A DNA stretch of 64,000 bases from Spongiibacter sp. IMCC21906. Its GTDB lineage: Bacteria > Pseudomonadota > Gammaproteobacteria > Pseudomonadales > Spongiibacteraceae. Position 1 is the first letter of the stretch; the number at the start of each line of letters is the position of its first letter. Location of the stretch: the NCBI RefSeq assembly GCF_001010805.1, contig NZ_CP011477.1, positions 1,751,001 to 1,815,000 on the forward strand, in the 5' to 3' direction. The notes below the pieces were generated by a model, which saw nothing but the letters and a program-made list of their open reading frames with translations, ran no database searches and was not told the DNA's origin. Positions 33,636 to 43,878 of the stretch are shown one piece after another. A program made the position numbers and the translations under genes.

Positions 33636-33712
33636 TGGTGGGCCCACCAGGACTTGAACCTGGGACCTGCCGATTATGAGTCGGATGCTCTAACCAACTG
33701 AGCTATGGGCCC
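33636..33712 (-). tRNA. tRNA with CAT anticodon, probably tRNA-Ile2 (lysidine type)
   Basis: A 77-base cloverleaf with encoded CCA. The acceptor stem is GGGCCCA/TGGGCCC, the D arm AGCTCAGTTGGTTAGAGC, the anticodon stem-loop CCGACTCATAATCGG (anticodon at 33676-33678) and the T arm CCAGGTTCAAGTCCTGG. By anticodon alone it would be called tRNA-Met. However, it has C4-G69 and C5-G68, which TilS uses to recognise tRNA-Ile2 in E. coli, where elongator tRNA-Met has U4 and A5; and it lies near rpoD, as ileX does in E. coli. I therefore favour tRNA-Ile2 decoding AUA. It is not an initiator, since G-C pairs replace the unpaired first position and the GGG/CCC anticodon stem is missing. Confidence 0.9.
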
Positions 33713-33895
33713 TTCATGTGCAGCTTGTCTCAAGGACCGCTGTTTTGAAGTGGGCGCATTATAAAGGTGGATTGCGACCAATGCCAGCACCGGGCGGTGA
33801 GAGTTTTACGCCAGGCTTGTGGCGTGGGGTGTGGTAATTCTGCAGTGTAGTGCCATAATCGTTCGCCAATCTTGCCAAATATTTGGGGGCTGTCC

Positions 33896-35773
33896 TTGGC
33901 TGATAAAGACCGCATATTTAAAGCCTATCTCGATGACCTTAATCAATCATTGCAGGCGCCGTTGCAATCCATGTCTGCTTATACTGAGGCCTTGTTAGAG
34001 CATCCCACGGTGGCGGTGAATCAGTCGCTCAGGGACGATGCGCAGCGTATTTCTACTGCCTTGGATGAGATGATGCAAACCTTGGCGTCTTTGTATGAGC
34101 TGGCGCCGGGGGATGAAGTGGCGGTGTCGCGGATGCGGCATGATTTGCGCAATGCCATTGGTGTTGTTGATGGCTATGGTGAGATGCTGCGGGAGGATTG
34201 TGGTGAGGATGAAGTTCAGCATTTTCTGGGCTTGATACAGCGGCAATCTCGGCTCTTTCAAGAGCGGCTTGAGAGCTTTTCTTTACGGCGGGAGTCGCCT
34301 TCTCGCAAAGACCCTATTGCCGGTATTTTCCGCAGTTTTAAGCGCGGTGTGATTCGCGAAGACGGTCAGCAGCTTAACGGCACAATTCTGGTGGTTGACG
34401 ACAATGATAGTAGCCGGGAGTTATTGGCGCATCAGCTGCAGCGCCAAGGTCATTTGGTGATAGAGGCAAGTAGTGGCGCCCGGTGTTTAGAGGTGATGCG
34501 CAGTGCCGGGCCCGATTTGCTGTTGTTGGATTTGGTGATGCCAGATATGAATGGTTATGAGGTATTACAAACCATTCGTGCAGACGATAACTTGCGGCAC
34601 ATTCCGGTACTGATTATTAGCGGTATGCAGGATGAGGCTGGGGCGGTGCATTGTATCGATGCCGGCGCCAGTGATTATCTGCTTAAGCCCATTAATGCCA
34701 CGTTGCTTAAAGCGCGGCTAGATGCTCTGCTGGAAACCAAAAGCTGGCGTGATCGTGAGCGTGAGTATTTGGCCGAATTGGAAAAGAGTCAGCGCTTTAT
34801 TCGTAAAGTGTTTGGCCGGTATCTCTCTGATGAAATTGTCCAGCGTCTACTAGATGATAATGACGGCCTTCAGCTGGGTGGTGAGCGTCGTAAAGTCACC
34901 ATTCTGATGGCGGACATCCGGGGGTTCTCAGGTATTAGTCAGCAGCTTAATCCTGAGCAGTGTGTACAGCTGTTAAATAATTATTTGGCGGTGATGACCG
35001 AAGTCATTCAGCGGTTTCGGGGCACGGTCGATGAGTTTGTTGGCGATGCCATTTTGGCGATCTTTGGCGCGCCGGTGAGCGATAACGATGACTGCGACCG
35101 AGCGTTGGCTTGTGCGGTGGCCATGCAATTGGGCATGAGTGATGTTAATGAGCGTAATCGCCGAGATGGTTTACCGCAATTAGAAATGGGGATCGGCTTA
35201 AATACAGGCGATGTGGTTGCTGGCAATATTGGCTCCGAGCTGCGTTCTAAATATGGGGTGGTGGGGCATAACGTCAACCTGACATCTCGAATAGAGTCCT
35301 GCACGATAGGGGGACAGATATTGGCGGCACCCAGCACGCTGGATGATACGGCGCTGCAGGTGTTGCGGGGTAAGACGGTGACGGTTGCTGTAAAAGGTGC
35401 AGAAAAGCCGTTGGCCTTGTCGGAAATTCTGGGTGTGGGTTTGCCCTACGATTTGATTTTAGATCGTCAACAGAGTCCGTGGCAGACGTTGGCTGCGCCA
35501 TGGCCGCTGTCGGTGATTGTTATGAGCGGTAAGCAACTGGCGGGTGAGCCGTTGCCTTGCGAATTGGTGGCTTTTGCGGATCATACTTTGCAGATAGTTT
35601 GTGAAGCGCCGTTAAAATTATTGGCTGATATTCAGTTAAGCGGTTTGGCAAAAAATAAAGTGATATACGCTAAGGTCACTGCTGTAGAGGCTGATTATTA
35701 CGAAGTGGCTTTAACCTCGTTGAGCGATGATTTGCTCGGGGCATTAAGTGAATTAAAAAAGCCTGCGTTGTAA
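33896..35773 (+). CDS. Receiver-linked class III adenylate/guanylate cyclase
   Basis: Signalling protein of about 625 residues. The N-terminal 130 residues resemble a histidine-kinase dimerisation region without an ATPase domain (MRHDLRNAIGVVDGYGEML has an H-box-like His). A full receiver domain follows (ILVVDDNDSSRELLAHQL, phospho-Asp in LLLLDLVMPDMNGYEVL, LISG, LLKPIN). Next come a short helical linker (FIRKVFGRYLSDEIVQRLL) and a class III cyclase domain with both metal aspartates (MADIRGFSGIS, VGDAILAIFGAP) and the GVVGHNVNLTSRIES segment. The C-terminal 100 residues could be PilZ-like, unproven. Start: TTG at 33896 with GGGGG upstream is preferred; TTG at 33872 is possible. First gene of a three-gene signalling operon. 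Product cAMP or cGMP not determined. Confidence 0.85.
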   Translation: MADKDRIFKAYLDDLNQSLQAPLQSMSAYTEALLEHPTVAVNQSLRDDAQRISTALDEMMQTLASLYELAPGDEVAVSRMRHDLRNAIGVVDGYGEMLREDCGEDEVQHFLGLIQRQSRLFQERLESFSLRRESPSRKDPIAGIFRSFKRGVIREDGQQLNGTILVVDDNDSSRELLAHQLQRQGHLVIEASSGARCLEVMRSAGPDLLLLDLVMPDMNGYEVLQTIRADDNLRHIPVLIISGMQDEAGAVHCIDAGASDYLLKPINATLLKARLDALLETKSWRDREREYLAELEKSQRFIRKVFGRYLSDEIVQRLLDDNDGLQLGGERRKVTILMADIRGFSGISQQLNPEQCVQLLNNYLAVMTEVIQRFRGTVDEFVGDAILAIFGAPVSDNDDCDRALACAVAMQLGMSDVNERNRRDGLPQLEMGIGLNTGDVVAGNIGSELRSKYGVVGHNVNLTSRIESCTIGGQILAAPSTLDDTALQVLRGKTVTVAVKGAEKPLALSEILGVGLPYDLILDRQQSPWQTLAAPWPLSVIVMSGKQLAGEPLPCELVAFADHTLQIVCEAPLKLLADIQLSGLAKNKVIYAKVTAVEADYYEVALTSLSDDLLGALSELKKPAL

Positions 35774-35790
35774 GGGAGTAACCATAGGCT

Positions 35791-36162
35791 ATGGCGAAGC
35801 TATTATTAGTTGAAGACAATGAAATGAACCGGGATATGCTCAGCCGTCGTTTGGGGCGCAAGGGCTATGATGTCATTGTGGCGGTAGATGGCGAACAGGG
35901 CTTGTCGATGTGCCGTGATAGCCAACCAGATTTAATGCTATTGGATATGAGTTTACCGGTGAAGGATGGCTGGCAGGTCGCCTCTGAAATGAAAGCCGAT
36001 ACGGATTTAAAGGCGGTGCCAATTATTGCCTTAACGGCCCATGCAATGGCGGATGATCGCCAGCGGGCGTTGGCTGCTGGCTGTGATGACTACGACACCA
36101 AGCCGGTCGATTTACCACGGCTATTGGGCAAAATAGAGGCGTTGCTGAATTGCACGGAATGA
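35791..36162 (+). CDS. CheY-like single-domain response regulator
   Basis: Receiver domain only, 123 residues. Acidic pocket [11 protein letters not shown], phosphoacceptor Asp in [14 protein letters not shown], Thr in IALTAHAM and Lys in DTKPVDLP are all intact. This DivK-like sequence type often relays phosphate between hybrid kinases. AAGGGAG lies upstream of the ATG. The stop overlaps the start of the following kinase gene, implying that the two are made together. Confidence 0.9.
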   Translation: MAKLLLVEDNEMNRDMLSRRLGRKGYDVIVAVDGEQGLSMCRDSQPDLMLLDMSLPVKDGWQVASEMKADTDLKAVPIIALTAHAMADDRQRALAAGCDDYDTKPVDLPRLLGKIEALLNCTE

Positions 36163-38411
36163 GTTTTACCCGCCGTTTAACCCTGTCTTTTGTGGCCATT
36201 TTGATGTTGTCACTGATCAGTGTGTTAATTCAAATTTGGAGTAACGACACGCGTCGCCGCAATGTTTGGATGCTGCAACACGTTATTCGCGCCCAGTCTC
36301 AAGTCAATAGTTTTAGCCAGCGCTTATACACTACGCATCGCAAAGTGTTGGTGATAGACGCGTTGTCCCAATCGGTGGCTGGAAACAGTATCAGCAACGA
36401 GGAACGTCAGGAAATATTGGCATCTTTGCGAGAGTTGCGGGAGATGCAGGAGGAGCTAAATAGGGATCTTCAAGAGTATCTCGAAGAAGGGAATTATCAG
36501 CTGCTTAGTGCGGAGCCTTTATTGGCAGCGTGGCAACGCTATCTTGATGACGGCAAGCCGATTGATTCCGACCGGCTGATTCGGATTTACGAAGAGTTAA
36601 GTAGCCGTCTCAGTTCTGATGAATGGTATTTGCTGAATCGCTCAGACGAAATTAATGCCCGTTTGAAAGATGTGGTAAGCCTGACAAACAAAATTGCCCT
36701 CGGCGTATTTGTGTTTACGCTGCTGATTACTTTTTTGCTTGGCTACTACATTACCCGCTATACCCGCCGTTCTATTCGCCAGTTACAGCGTGGCACTTCG
36801 GAGTGGGGGCAAGGGAATATGGACTACAATATTCCCGCCATGGGCCACGATGAATTTGGCCAATTAGCAGACTCCTTTAATGACATGGCCTTGAACCTGC
36901 GGGCGGCAATGGGTCGAGTCAGGGAGGCGAGCCGTCGAGCTGATGCGGCAAACCAGGCGAAAAGTGGGTTCTTGGCGAATATGAGTCATGAGCTTCGCAC
37001 GCCGATGAATGCGATTATCGGCTATTCCGAAATGCTGCTGGAAGAAATTGAAGAAGAGAGTGATCTCAGCGCTGATGCCTTACAGCCAGACCTGGAAAAA
37101 ATTCAGGCTGCGGGCAAACACCTTTTGACCTTAATCAATGATGTACTAGATATTTCCAAGATTGAGTCGGGTCGAATGGCGGTATTTTGGGAGGACGTGG
37201 ATATCAGTGGTGTGCTGGCGGATATTGAATCTACGGCCGAGCCGCTGATGGCAAAGAATAATAATCGCTTTCGGTGTCACTATGATTTGCCTAACCCGGT
37301 ATTGCGCACAGACGTTACCCGCTTGCGGCAAATCCTGTTAAATCTATTAAGCAATGCTGCCAAATTTACCCAAAATGGTGCGGTAGACCTGACCGTAAAA
37401 GAGCTGAATGACTCTGGGGAGCGGCTGTTATTTGTTGAGGTGAAAGACACGGGCATTGGCATGACCCCAGAACAGTTGGAGCGGATTTTTGACGCGTTTG
37501 TGCAAGCGGATTTATCCACCACAAAGCAATACGGTGGTTCGGGGCTGGGGCTGACGATCTCGAAGAAATTTGCGGAGTTAATGGGCGGCAGTATTCGTGC
37601 AGAAAGCACGGTGGGTGAGGGGGCGAGTTTCGTTCTGCGTTTGCCCTTGGTGCAGCAAGCATTAGGCTTGCAAGAAGAGCTGGGCGAAGGTGATAGCAGT
37701 AAAGGCGAGGTGTTGGTTATTGATGATGATCCCGCTGCATTGGATTTGGCTCGCCGGGTGTTGGGTAAAGAAGGGTATCGGGTGCGTATTGCAGACTCGG
37801 GTCCCAAGGGTTTGGCGTTGGCCAGAACGATTAAGCCCGATTTGATTGTATTGGATGTCATGATGCCGGGAATGGATGGTTGGCAGGTTTTGCATTCCTT
37901 GCGAGGTGATTCAGAACTGGCTGAAATTCCGGTGTTGATGCAATCTATGCTCAATGAGCGAGATTTGGGATTGCTGCTGGGGGCCAATGAGTATCTGGTG
38001 AAGCCGGTAGAAAAAACCGACCTGACCACTGCAGTGCGCGATTTACTGCCCGCTTCGGCGGTGGGGAATTTGTTGCTGGTAGAAGATCAGCCGATTCTCG
38101 AAAATACGATTTCAGCGCTGCCGGGGGCCGAGCACTGGGCTGTGTACAGTTCTGGAGATCTTCGGCGGGTGGGCAGCCTATTAGATGAATTGCCGTGGCA
38201 GCTGGTTGTTATTGGTCGCCATGCCGATGAAGAAGGAATTAGCCGCTTGCTGGACCGCTTGCACGATGAGCAATGGCGGCGAGTGCCGGTGATGTTGGCA
38301 CGAACCGAGTCTGATCACCAAAGCCTCAATGATCAGTTGGCGCATTATCTTAATGCTCTGGGTGATAGGCCTAAAACAGAGAGCGACAGACCTAAAACAG
38401 ATAGTGATTAA
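36159..38411 (+). CDS. Hybrid sensor histidine kinase
   Basis: Membrane kinase of 750 residues. Two membrane helices ([21 protein letters not shown] near the start and [20 protein letters not shown] near residue 185) flank a helical periplasmic sensor. HAMP, HisKA ([23 protein letters not shown]), HATPase ([46 protein letters not shown]) and a receiver ([35 protein letters not shown]) follow. The last 110 residues look like a second, eroded receiver ([15 protein letters not shown], no phospho-Asp). The tail repeats [14 protein letters not shown]. The ATG overlaps the preceding stop as ATGA; a TTG nine bases upstream is less likely. It probably phosphorylates the two receivers encoded upstream. 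Confidence 0.88.
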   Translation: MSFTRRLTLSFVAILMLSLISVLIQIWSNDTRRRNVWMLQHVIRAQSQVNSFSQRLYTTHRKVLVIDALSQSVAGNSISNEERQEILASLRELREMQEELNRDLQEYLEEGNYQLLSAEPLLAAWQRYLDDGKPIDSDRLIRIYEELSSRLSSDEWYLLNRSDEINARLKDVVSLTNKIALGVFVFTLLITFLLGYYITRYTRRSIRQLQRGTSEWGQGNMDYNIPAMGHDEFGQLADSFNDMALNLRAAMGRVREASRRADAANQAKSGFLANMSHELRTPMNAIIGYSEMLLEEIEEESDLSADALQPDLEKIQAAGKHLLTLINDVLDISKIESGRMAVFWEDVDISGVLADIESTAEPLMAKNNNRFRCHYDLPNPVLRTDVTRLRQILLNLLSNAAKFTQNGAVDLTVKELNDSGERLLFVEVKDTGIGMTPEQLERIFDAFVQADLSTTKQYGGSGLGLTISKKFAELMGGSIRAESTVGEGASFVLRLPLVQQALGLQEELGEGDSSKGEVLVIDDDPAALDLARRVLGKEGYRVRIADSGPKGLALARTIKPDLIVLDVMMPGMDGWQVLHSLRGDSELAEIPVLMQSMLNERDLGLLLGANEYLVKPVEKTDLTTAVRDLLPASAVGNLLLVEDQPILENTISALPGAEHWAVYSSGDLRRVGSLLDELPWQLVVIGRHADEEGISRLLDRLHDEQWRRVPVMLARTESDHQSLNDQLAHYLNALGDRPKTESDRPKTDSD

Positions 38412-38436
38412 TATGCTTGTTTTGGGGGCTTGTAGA

Positions 38437-39012
38437 TTATTGCAGAGTAATGCGGCGCAGCCGTTCCAGTGCCGTTTCCAACCCTTTGACACGATTCTGC
38501 AAGGCGCTGATTTCGGCCTGTTGCTTGACACCCGCTTGCTTTAGCTGGGTGAGCAATACGGTGTTTTCTAGCAGCTGTTGCAAGCTATTAAACTGCAAAC
38601 GCTGGGCGCTATTGTGGCTTAATGTGGCGTTTAGCTGGTCCATCATTTCAATCGCGGCATTCATATCAAAACCTGGGTTGTCAGGCTTTAAGTACAAGAT
38701 CGTTAAGCTGATTAACGCGTGCTGTCGCAATGCGGAATTTTGTTGCGGGGCTGCCGCTACTGAAAGATAGAGCTTCTCTGCTTGAGTGTAATTACCTTCG
38801 CTGACCGCATTATTGGCTGCATTAAAGGTATCTGCGGGGTTAGCTGGGGGATGAGCTGCTGTCGGCTTAGGGCTTGCTGCTGCCTTGGCTTGTGGCGCTG
38901 GGCTTGAGTTGGGCGAAGGGGCGGAATTGTCAGAGTTAAGGCTACCGTTAAAGCTGCTGCAGCCGCTTAAGCCAACAGCCAGTGCCAGTAACATAGCGTG
39001 AGAGCGAATTGC
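38437..39012 (-). CDS. Hypothetical lipoprotein with helical repeats
   Basis: Exported lipoprotein: signal MLLALAVGLSGC with lipobox LSGC, then a Ser/Pro/Ala-rich linker and a helical region resembling one or two TPR units (DTFNAANNAVSEGNYTQAEKLYLSVAAA). A C-terminal coiled coil follows (QLKQAGVKQQAEISALQNRVKGLETALERLRR). Start: TTG at 39012 is chosen because GGAG lies six bases before it. ATG at 39024 and TTG at 39054 are in frame but lack ribosome-binding sites. It resembles QseG-type or envelope-assembly lipoproteins in layout only. It follows rpoD on the same strand and converges with the hybrid kinase gene. Confidence 0.7.
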   Translation of the reverse strand, partial: AIRSHAMLLALAVGLSGCSSFNGSLNSDNSAPSPNSSPAPQAKAAASPKPTAAHPPANPADTFNAANNAVSEGNYTQAEKLYLSVAAAPQQNSALRQHALISLTILYLKPDNPGFDMNAAIEMMDQLNATLSHNSAQRLQFNSLQQLLENTVLLTQLKQAGVKQQAEISALQNRVKGLETALERLRRITLQ

Positions 39013-39084
39013 CAAAGCACACTCCATCGAGGTAGGCGTTATATCGTTAGGCAATAAGCCCCCGGCAGGCGGGGGCGTATTTGC

Positions 39085-40872
39085 TTACTCGTCCAGGAAG
39101 CTGCGCAGATGATCTGAGCGGGTGGGGTGACGAAGCTTGCGTAGGGCTTTAGCTTCAATTTGACGGATACGTTCCCGAGTAACGTCAAACTGCTTACCCA
39201 CTTCTTCCAGCGTGTGGTCGGTATTCATATCAATACCAAACCGCATCCGCAGGACCTTGGCTTCACGTGCGGTCAAGCCAGACAGTACGTCGCGGGTCGC
39301 TTCGCGCAGGCCTTCGCCTGTGGCTGAATCCACCGGTGAAGAGATGGTGCCGTCTTCAATAAAGTCGCCTAAATGCGAATCTTCATCATCGCCAATGGGG
39401 GTTTCCATTGAGATAGGCTCTTTGGCGATTTTGAGGACTTTACGGACTTTGTCCTCAGGCATTTCCATGCGCTCGCCCAGCTCTTCTGGCGTAGGTTCGC
39501 GACCCATTTCCTGAAGCATCTGCCGTGAAATACGGTTGAGCTTATTGATGGTTTCAATCATATGCACCGGAATACGGATGGTGCGGGCCTGGTCCGCAAT
39601 AGAGCGGGTAATAGCCTGACGAATCCACCAGGTAGCATAGGTTGAGAACTTGTAACCGCGGCGATATTCAAACTTGTCTACGGCTTTCATCAACCCGATA
39701 TTGCCTTCCTGAATCAGATCCAGAAATTGCAGGCCACGGTTGGTGTACTTTTTGGCAATAGAGATAACCAAGCGCAGGTTGGCTTCGACCATTTCTTTTT
39801 TGGCGCGACGAGCGCGGGCTTCGCCAATTGAAATGCGGCGGTTTATCTCTTTAATGTCAGAGATAGTCAGGTCTTGACGCTCTTCTATAATGCCAATTTT
39901 GCTTTGAATACGGGCAAGCACATCCTTGTAGTCCGCCAGATTCGGGTATTCCTTCATCTGCTCGGTTACCCACTTGGGGTTGGATTCGTTGCCTTGGAAG
40001 CTGCGAATAAACGCTTTGCGCTCCATGCCGACGTTCTTAATGCTGATCACCATGATTTCGCGCTCTAGGGCACGAATGGAACTCAGCGTAGTGCGAACTT
40101 CTTCAACTAATGGCTCGAAAAGAGCTGGTGTCAGTTTAAAGAATTTAAAAATTTCAGCTAACTCGGCCAGCTCTTTAACGGTCTGTTTGCTGTAACGACC
40201 ATTTTTGGCAAGGCTTTTTTCGACCTTGTCATACTGTTTTTGCATGGCGCCAAAACGCCGCGCCGCTTCTTCGGGGTCTGGGCCAGAAGGCGTTTCATCG
40301 TCGTCGTCACTGCTTTCGGCGGCTGCAGCAGCTTGAGCTTGGGGCGAGGGTACGTTGTCTTCGGGGTTCAGGTAGCCATTAATGATGTCGCCAAGGCGGC
40401 GCTCTTCGGTGGCGACCTTGTTGTACTCACCCAAAATGCCAGCGACCACACCGGGGTAGTAAGACAAGGCAGCCATGACTTCACGGATGCCTTCCTCTAT
40501 ACGTTTGGCGATAACTATTTCGCCTTCACGGGTCAGCAGTTCAACCGTACCCATTTCCCGCATGTACATCCGTACGGGGTCAGTGGTCCGACCGGTTTCG
40601 GTCTCGACTGCAGCCAGTGCGGCGGCAGCCTCGGCGGCGGCGATATCGTCTGGCGAATCGCTGCCTGCCATGATCAGGGTATCTTCATCGGGGGCATGCT
40701 CAAAGACCTGGATACCCATGTCGTTGATCATCTGGATGATTTCTTCCACCTGATCCGGATCAGAAATATCTTCCGGAAGATGGTCATTCACCTCAGAGTA
40801 GGTTAAATAACCCTGCTCCTTGCCTTTGGCAATGAGTTGTTTGAGGCGAGATTGATGATTAGCGTCACTCAT
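39085..40872 (-). CDS. rpoD: RNA polymerase primary sigma factor (sigma-70)
   Basis: Housekeeping sigma factor of 595 residues (E. coli 613). Region 1.1 at the N-terminus ([26 protein letters not shown]), the acidic non-conserved region with an EESDDDDE-like stretch, then regions 2.1-2.4 ([59 protein letters not shown]), 3 and 4 ([30 protein letters not shown]) are all intact. Last of the rpsU-yqeY-dnaG-rpoD series; a 103-base gap separates it from dnaG. Confidence 0.98.
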   Translation of the reverse strand: MSDANHQSRLKQLIAKGKEQGYLTYSEVNDHLPEDISDPDQVEEIIQMINDMGIQVFEHAPDEDTLIMAGSDSPDDIAAAEAAAALAAVETETGRTTDPVRMYMREMGTVELLTREGEIVIAKRIEEGIREVMAALSYYPGVVAGILGEYNKVATEERRLGDIINGYLNPEDNVPSPQAQAAAAAESSDDDDETPSGPDPEEAARRFGAMQKQYDKVEKSLAKNGRYSKQTVKELAELAEIFKFFKLTPALFEPLVEEVRTTLSSIRALEREIMVISIKNVGMERKAFIRSFQGNESNPKWVTEQMKEYPNLADYKDVLARIQSKIGIIEERQDLTISDIKEINRRISIGEARARRAKKEMVEANLRLVISIAKKYTNRGLQFLDLIQEGNIGLMKAVDKFEYRRGYKFSTYATWWIRQAITRSIADQARTIRIPVHMIETINKLNRISRQMLQEMGREPTPEELGERMEMPEDKVRKVLKIAKEPISMETPIGDDEDSHLGDFIEDGTISSPVDSATGEGLREATRDVLSGLTAREAKVLRMRFGIDMNTDHTLEEVGKQFDVTRERIRQIEAKALRKLRHPTRSDHLRSFLDE

Positions 40873-40975
40873 TCTGGCAATGTACTCGTGGGCTGAGGGT
40901 TAAAAAAATAGCCGCGAATTATACTGCATCCGCCTAGTGTAGGACCAGTAAAATTCCAGCTCGTTCTTGGTGCGT

Positions 40976-42889
40976 TTACCGTTTATGCCGTTGTTGCAGC
41001 ATTTCTTGGATCGCTGTTAGGCGCTTTTTTTGCTCTTCATCAAGTTGAGCGTAGTTTGCGCTTTGGCTTTTGTCGACTTTCTGACCAGCTTCTTTAGCTG
41101 TTTGAGGCTTGTTTGTTTGAGATAGTGCTTGGAGTTGTTCCAGCTCGTTCTGTAGATATTGGGCCATTTTTTGTTTTTCCAAGTGCTTGAGCACATCAAA
41201 AAATGCCGCGCTGGCGAGGTCATCGTTTAGAGAGGGGCCCAGCAGCTCAATGGTTTTTAGGGCTTGGGTTAATTCTTCGTATTCAGGCTGGCCGTGCCAG
41301 TAACCCAAAATGGCGGCGGTATTGGTGTCCGGGCGCCTGCGGAGCAGCTGACTCAAGTCTTTGAGTAAGGTGGCGGCTTTGGAGCCCTCAATGTCAGGAA
41401 GGGTCGCCGCTTCGCCGCTAACCATGCAGCGCGGGTTGAATAAAAGCATGGCCAAGGCAAACTGCAGTGGATCCCGTTGGCCTTTGGGCAGCTTTGCAAC
41501 CAGTGCCCGATCGGCCCGGCGGGGCTTGGGGGCGGCAGCGGCATTTGAGTCGGTGGGCGCCTCAGGAGTCGCGACCGTTTGCTGATTCGCAATGAGCTGA
41601 TCGAGGGCGTTGCGGCTTAAGCCTGTGCGCTGGGCCAGATCGTCCTGCATGAGCTGGCTGAATACGCCCTCGGGTAGCAGAGCCAGCATCGGCGCTGCCA
41701 GCTTTGCCAGTCGGGCCCGGCCCTCCATGGTGTCTGGGTCTGCTTGACTGCGAAAGTTGTCAAAAAAGAAAGTTTCTAGGGGCGTCGCTTGAGCAAGCAA
41801 TTTATGAAAGCCGCTGCTGCCTTGGGTTCTTACCAGGCTGTCGGGGTCTTCGCCGTCGGGTAAAAATAAAAACCGAATCTGGCGGCCATCTTCCATGGCG
41901 GGGAGGGCATTTTCCAGTGCGCGCTGGGCTGCACGGCGACCTGCATCATCGCCATCAAAGCAAATAACGACTTCATTGCAATAGCGAAAGGCGGTGCGGA
42001 GGTGATCGGTATTGCTGGCGGTGCCCAGTGTCGCGATGCCAGTGTTAATGTCGTGTTGAGCTAGGGCGACAACGTCCATGTAGCCTTCGACAATCACGAG
42101 CTGTTCCAGGTGGCGATTGCGCTGTCTGGCTTGATATAAACCGTAGAGCTCGCGGCTTTTATGGAAAATGTCGGTTTCTGGGGAGTTCAGGTATTTGGGT
42201 TTGTCGTCGCCCAATACCCGGCCGCCAAAAGCGATGATACGGCCACGGTTGTCCCGAATCGGAAACATAATCCGGTCGCGAAAGCGGTCATACACTTTAC
42301 CGTCTTCCCGCTCGACCAGCATGCCCGCGTCCATCAGCTGCTGGCGCTGTTCTTCGCTGCTGCCAAAGGCTTTAAGCAAGCCGTCCCAACCGGGTGGGGC
42401 GTAGCCGATATCAAAATCTCGGGCGATGCGACCGCTGAGGCCGCGGCTCTTGAGATAGTCGATGGCGCGGCTGGCTTGGGGATGGTCCCGCAGTTGCTGT
42501 TGGTAGTGTTTGCCAATCTGATCCATCAAGTCGTAGATGGTGCGTCGGCGCTGTTGCTTGGCGGCTTGGCGGGGGCTGAGTTCTTCGCGGGGAACTTCAA
42601 GCCCCGCGCTGGTGGCCAGATTTTCTACCGCGACCGGAAAATCGTGGCGCTCGTAGTCCATTAAAAAGCCGACGGCATTGCCGCTGGCACCACAGCCAAA
42701 GCAGTAATAGAACTGTTTGTCAGGGTTGACGCTAAATGAGGGGGTTTTCTCATCGTGGAACGGGCAGCGGGCCGTGTAATTGCGGCCGGCTTTTTTCAAG
42801 GGCACTCGACGATTTATAACGTCGACGATATCCACTCGGGCGAGGAGGTCGTCGATGAAATACTGTGGAATGAGTCCTTTGGCGGCCAC
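40976..42889 (-). CDS. dnaG: DNA primase
   Basis: Makes RNA primers at the replication fork; 637 residues. The N-terminal CHC2 zinc ribbon is CPFHDEKTPSFSVN...YYCFGCG. The TOPRIM core includes LVIVEGYMDVVALAQHDI and CFDGDDAGRRAAQRAL. The C-terminal DnaB-interaction domain is helical and ends in a Lys/Gln-rich tail. Upstream lie yqeY and rpsU on the same strand, as in the Pseudomonas macromolecular-synthesis operon. Confidence 0.97.
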   Translation of the reverse strand: MAAKGLIPQYFIDDLLARVDIVDVINRRVPLKKAGRNYTARCPFHDEKTPSFSVNPDKQFYYCFGCGASGNAVGFLMDYERHDFPVAVENLATSAGLEVPREELSPRQAAKQQRRRTIYDLMDQIGKHYQQQLRDHPQASRAIDYLKSRGLSGRIARDFDIGYAPPGWDGLLKAFGSSEEQRQQLMDAGMLVEREDGKVYDRFRDRIMFPIRDNRGRIIAFGGRVLGDDKPKYLNSPETDIFHKSRELYGLYQARQRNRHLEQLVIVEGYMDVVALAQHDINTGIATLGTASNTDHLRTAFRYCNEVVICFDGDDAGRRAAQRALENALPAMEDGRQIRFLFLPDGEDPDSLVRTQGSSGFHKLLAQATPLETFFFDNFRSQADPDTMEGRARLAKLAAPMLALLPEGVFSQLMQDDLAQRTGLSRNALDQLIANQQTVATPEAPTDSNAAAAPKPRRADRALVAKLPKGQRDPLQFALAMLLFNPRCMVSGEAATLPDIEGSKAATLLKDLSQLLRRRPDTNTAAILGYWHGQPEYEELTQALKTIELLGPSLNDDLASAAFFDVLKHLEKQKMAQYLQNELEQLQALSQTNKPQTAKEAGQKVDKSQSANYAQLDEEQKKRLTAIQEMLQQRHKR

Positions 42890-42970
42890 GTAGGAGCTTC
42901 CGTTAACGGTAAGGAGAAAATCGTATCACAGGCTCCGGAAATTCCGGCAATTTACCGTAGCGTTGCGAGC

Positions 42971-43423
42971 TTATTGCAAGCTGGCTTTAATTTGCTTGCT
43001 GACGGCGGCCATATCGGCTCGACCTTGAAGTTGGGGTTTGAGAATCCCCATGACTTGCCCCATGTCTTTCATGCTGCTGGCGCCAGTTTGGGCGATGGCA
43101 TCATTAATCAGTTCTGCCAGTTCGGCGTCACTGAGCGGGGTGGGCATAAACGTCTGGATAACGTCCATCTCAAAACGTTCTATGGCGGCAAGTTCTTCCC
43201 GGCCAGCATTTTCGTATTGGGTGATGGAGTCTCGGCGCTGTTTGCACATTTTATCTAAAATGGCCAGCACGCGAGCATCGTCGATATCGATGCGTTCGTC
43301 GACTTCGATGCGTTTGACGTCTGAAAGGATAAGCCGAATGGCAGACAGGCGCTCTTTTTCTTTAGCTCGCATGGCGTCTTTCATTGCCGATGTGAGCTGT
43401 TCTTTAAGAGTCTGATCTGCCAT
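42971..43423 (-). CDS. yqeY: GatB/YqeY-domain protein
   Basis: Cytoplasmic helical protein of 150 residues. YqeY/GatB-tail features: LKEQLTSAMKDAMRAKEKERLSAIRLILSDVKRIEVDER, then ITQYENAGREELAAIERFEMDVIQTFMPTPLSDAELAELI and GASSMKDMGQVMGILKPQLQGRADMAAVSKQIK. It is thought to relate to tRNA-dependent amidation or tRNA binding; the free-standing form has no firm role. Conserved position between rpsU and dnaG. Confidence 0.93.
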   Translation of the reverse strand: MADQTLKEQLTSAMKDAMRAKEKERLSAIRLILSDVKRIEVDERIDIDDARVLAILDKMCKQRRDSITQYENAGREELAAIERFEMDVIQTFMPTPLSDAELAELINDAIAQTGASSMKDMGQVMGILKPQLQGRADMAAVSKQIKASLQ

Positions 43424-43444
43424 GGCGTAAGCTACAATGGTCTC

Positions 43445-43660
43445 TTAGTAGAGACGTTGTTGCTTTTTGGTGTCGCGAGAAACTTTTTTGGCGTGGCGCT
43501 TTACTGCCGCGGCAGCTTGGCGTTTACGCACTGCAGTTGGCTTCTCGTAAAATTCGCGGCGGCGTACTTCTGCCAATACACCGGCTTTTTCGCAAGAGCG
43601 CTTAAAGCGGCGCAGGGCGATATCAAATGGTTCGTTCTCTTTGATTTTCACTGAAGGCAT
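43445..43660 (-). CDS. rpsU: 30S ribosomal protein S21
   Basis: Basic protein of 71 residues, exactly the length of E. coli S21. Begins [29 protein letters not shown] and ends in a Lys/Arg-rich helix. It binds near the anti-Shine-Dalgarno end of 16S rRNA. First gene of the macromolecular-synthesis operon and divergent from tsaD. Confidence 0.98.
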   Translation of the reverse strand: MPSVKIKENEPFDIALRRFKRSCEKAGVLAEVRRREFYEKPTAVRKRQAAAAVKRHAKKVSRDTKKQQRLY

Positions 43661-43878
43661 TCGTTAAACCTGTCCTGATATAGTGGGCAAAGTTGCGTCT
43701 TTATTGCACATGATGTGGCCTTCTCTGAAGTCACACCTCTAAGGGCGCAGAATTCTATACCTTGATGCGGAAAAAAGCAAAGCCTAACAAAGAGATATTC
43801 TTTAGCGCCGCTGGTGTGGGTAGGCTGAACTCAGTATCATGCGCTCCTTCTTTATTAACCGATATTTTGGGCAGTGTT

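Noticed and set aside
38367-38411. Tandem repeat at the end of the hybrid kinase gene
   Set aside because: Two copies of a seven-residue unit ([14 protein letters not shown]) in a disordered tail; probably slippage without significance.
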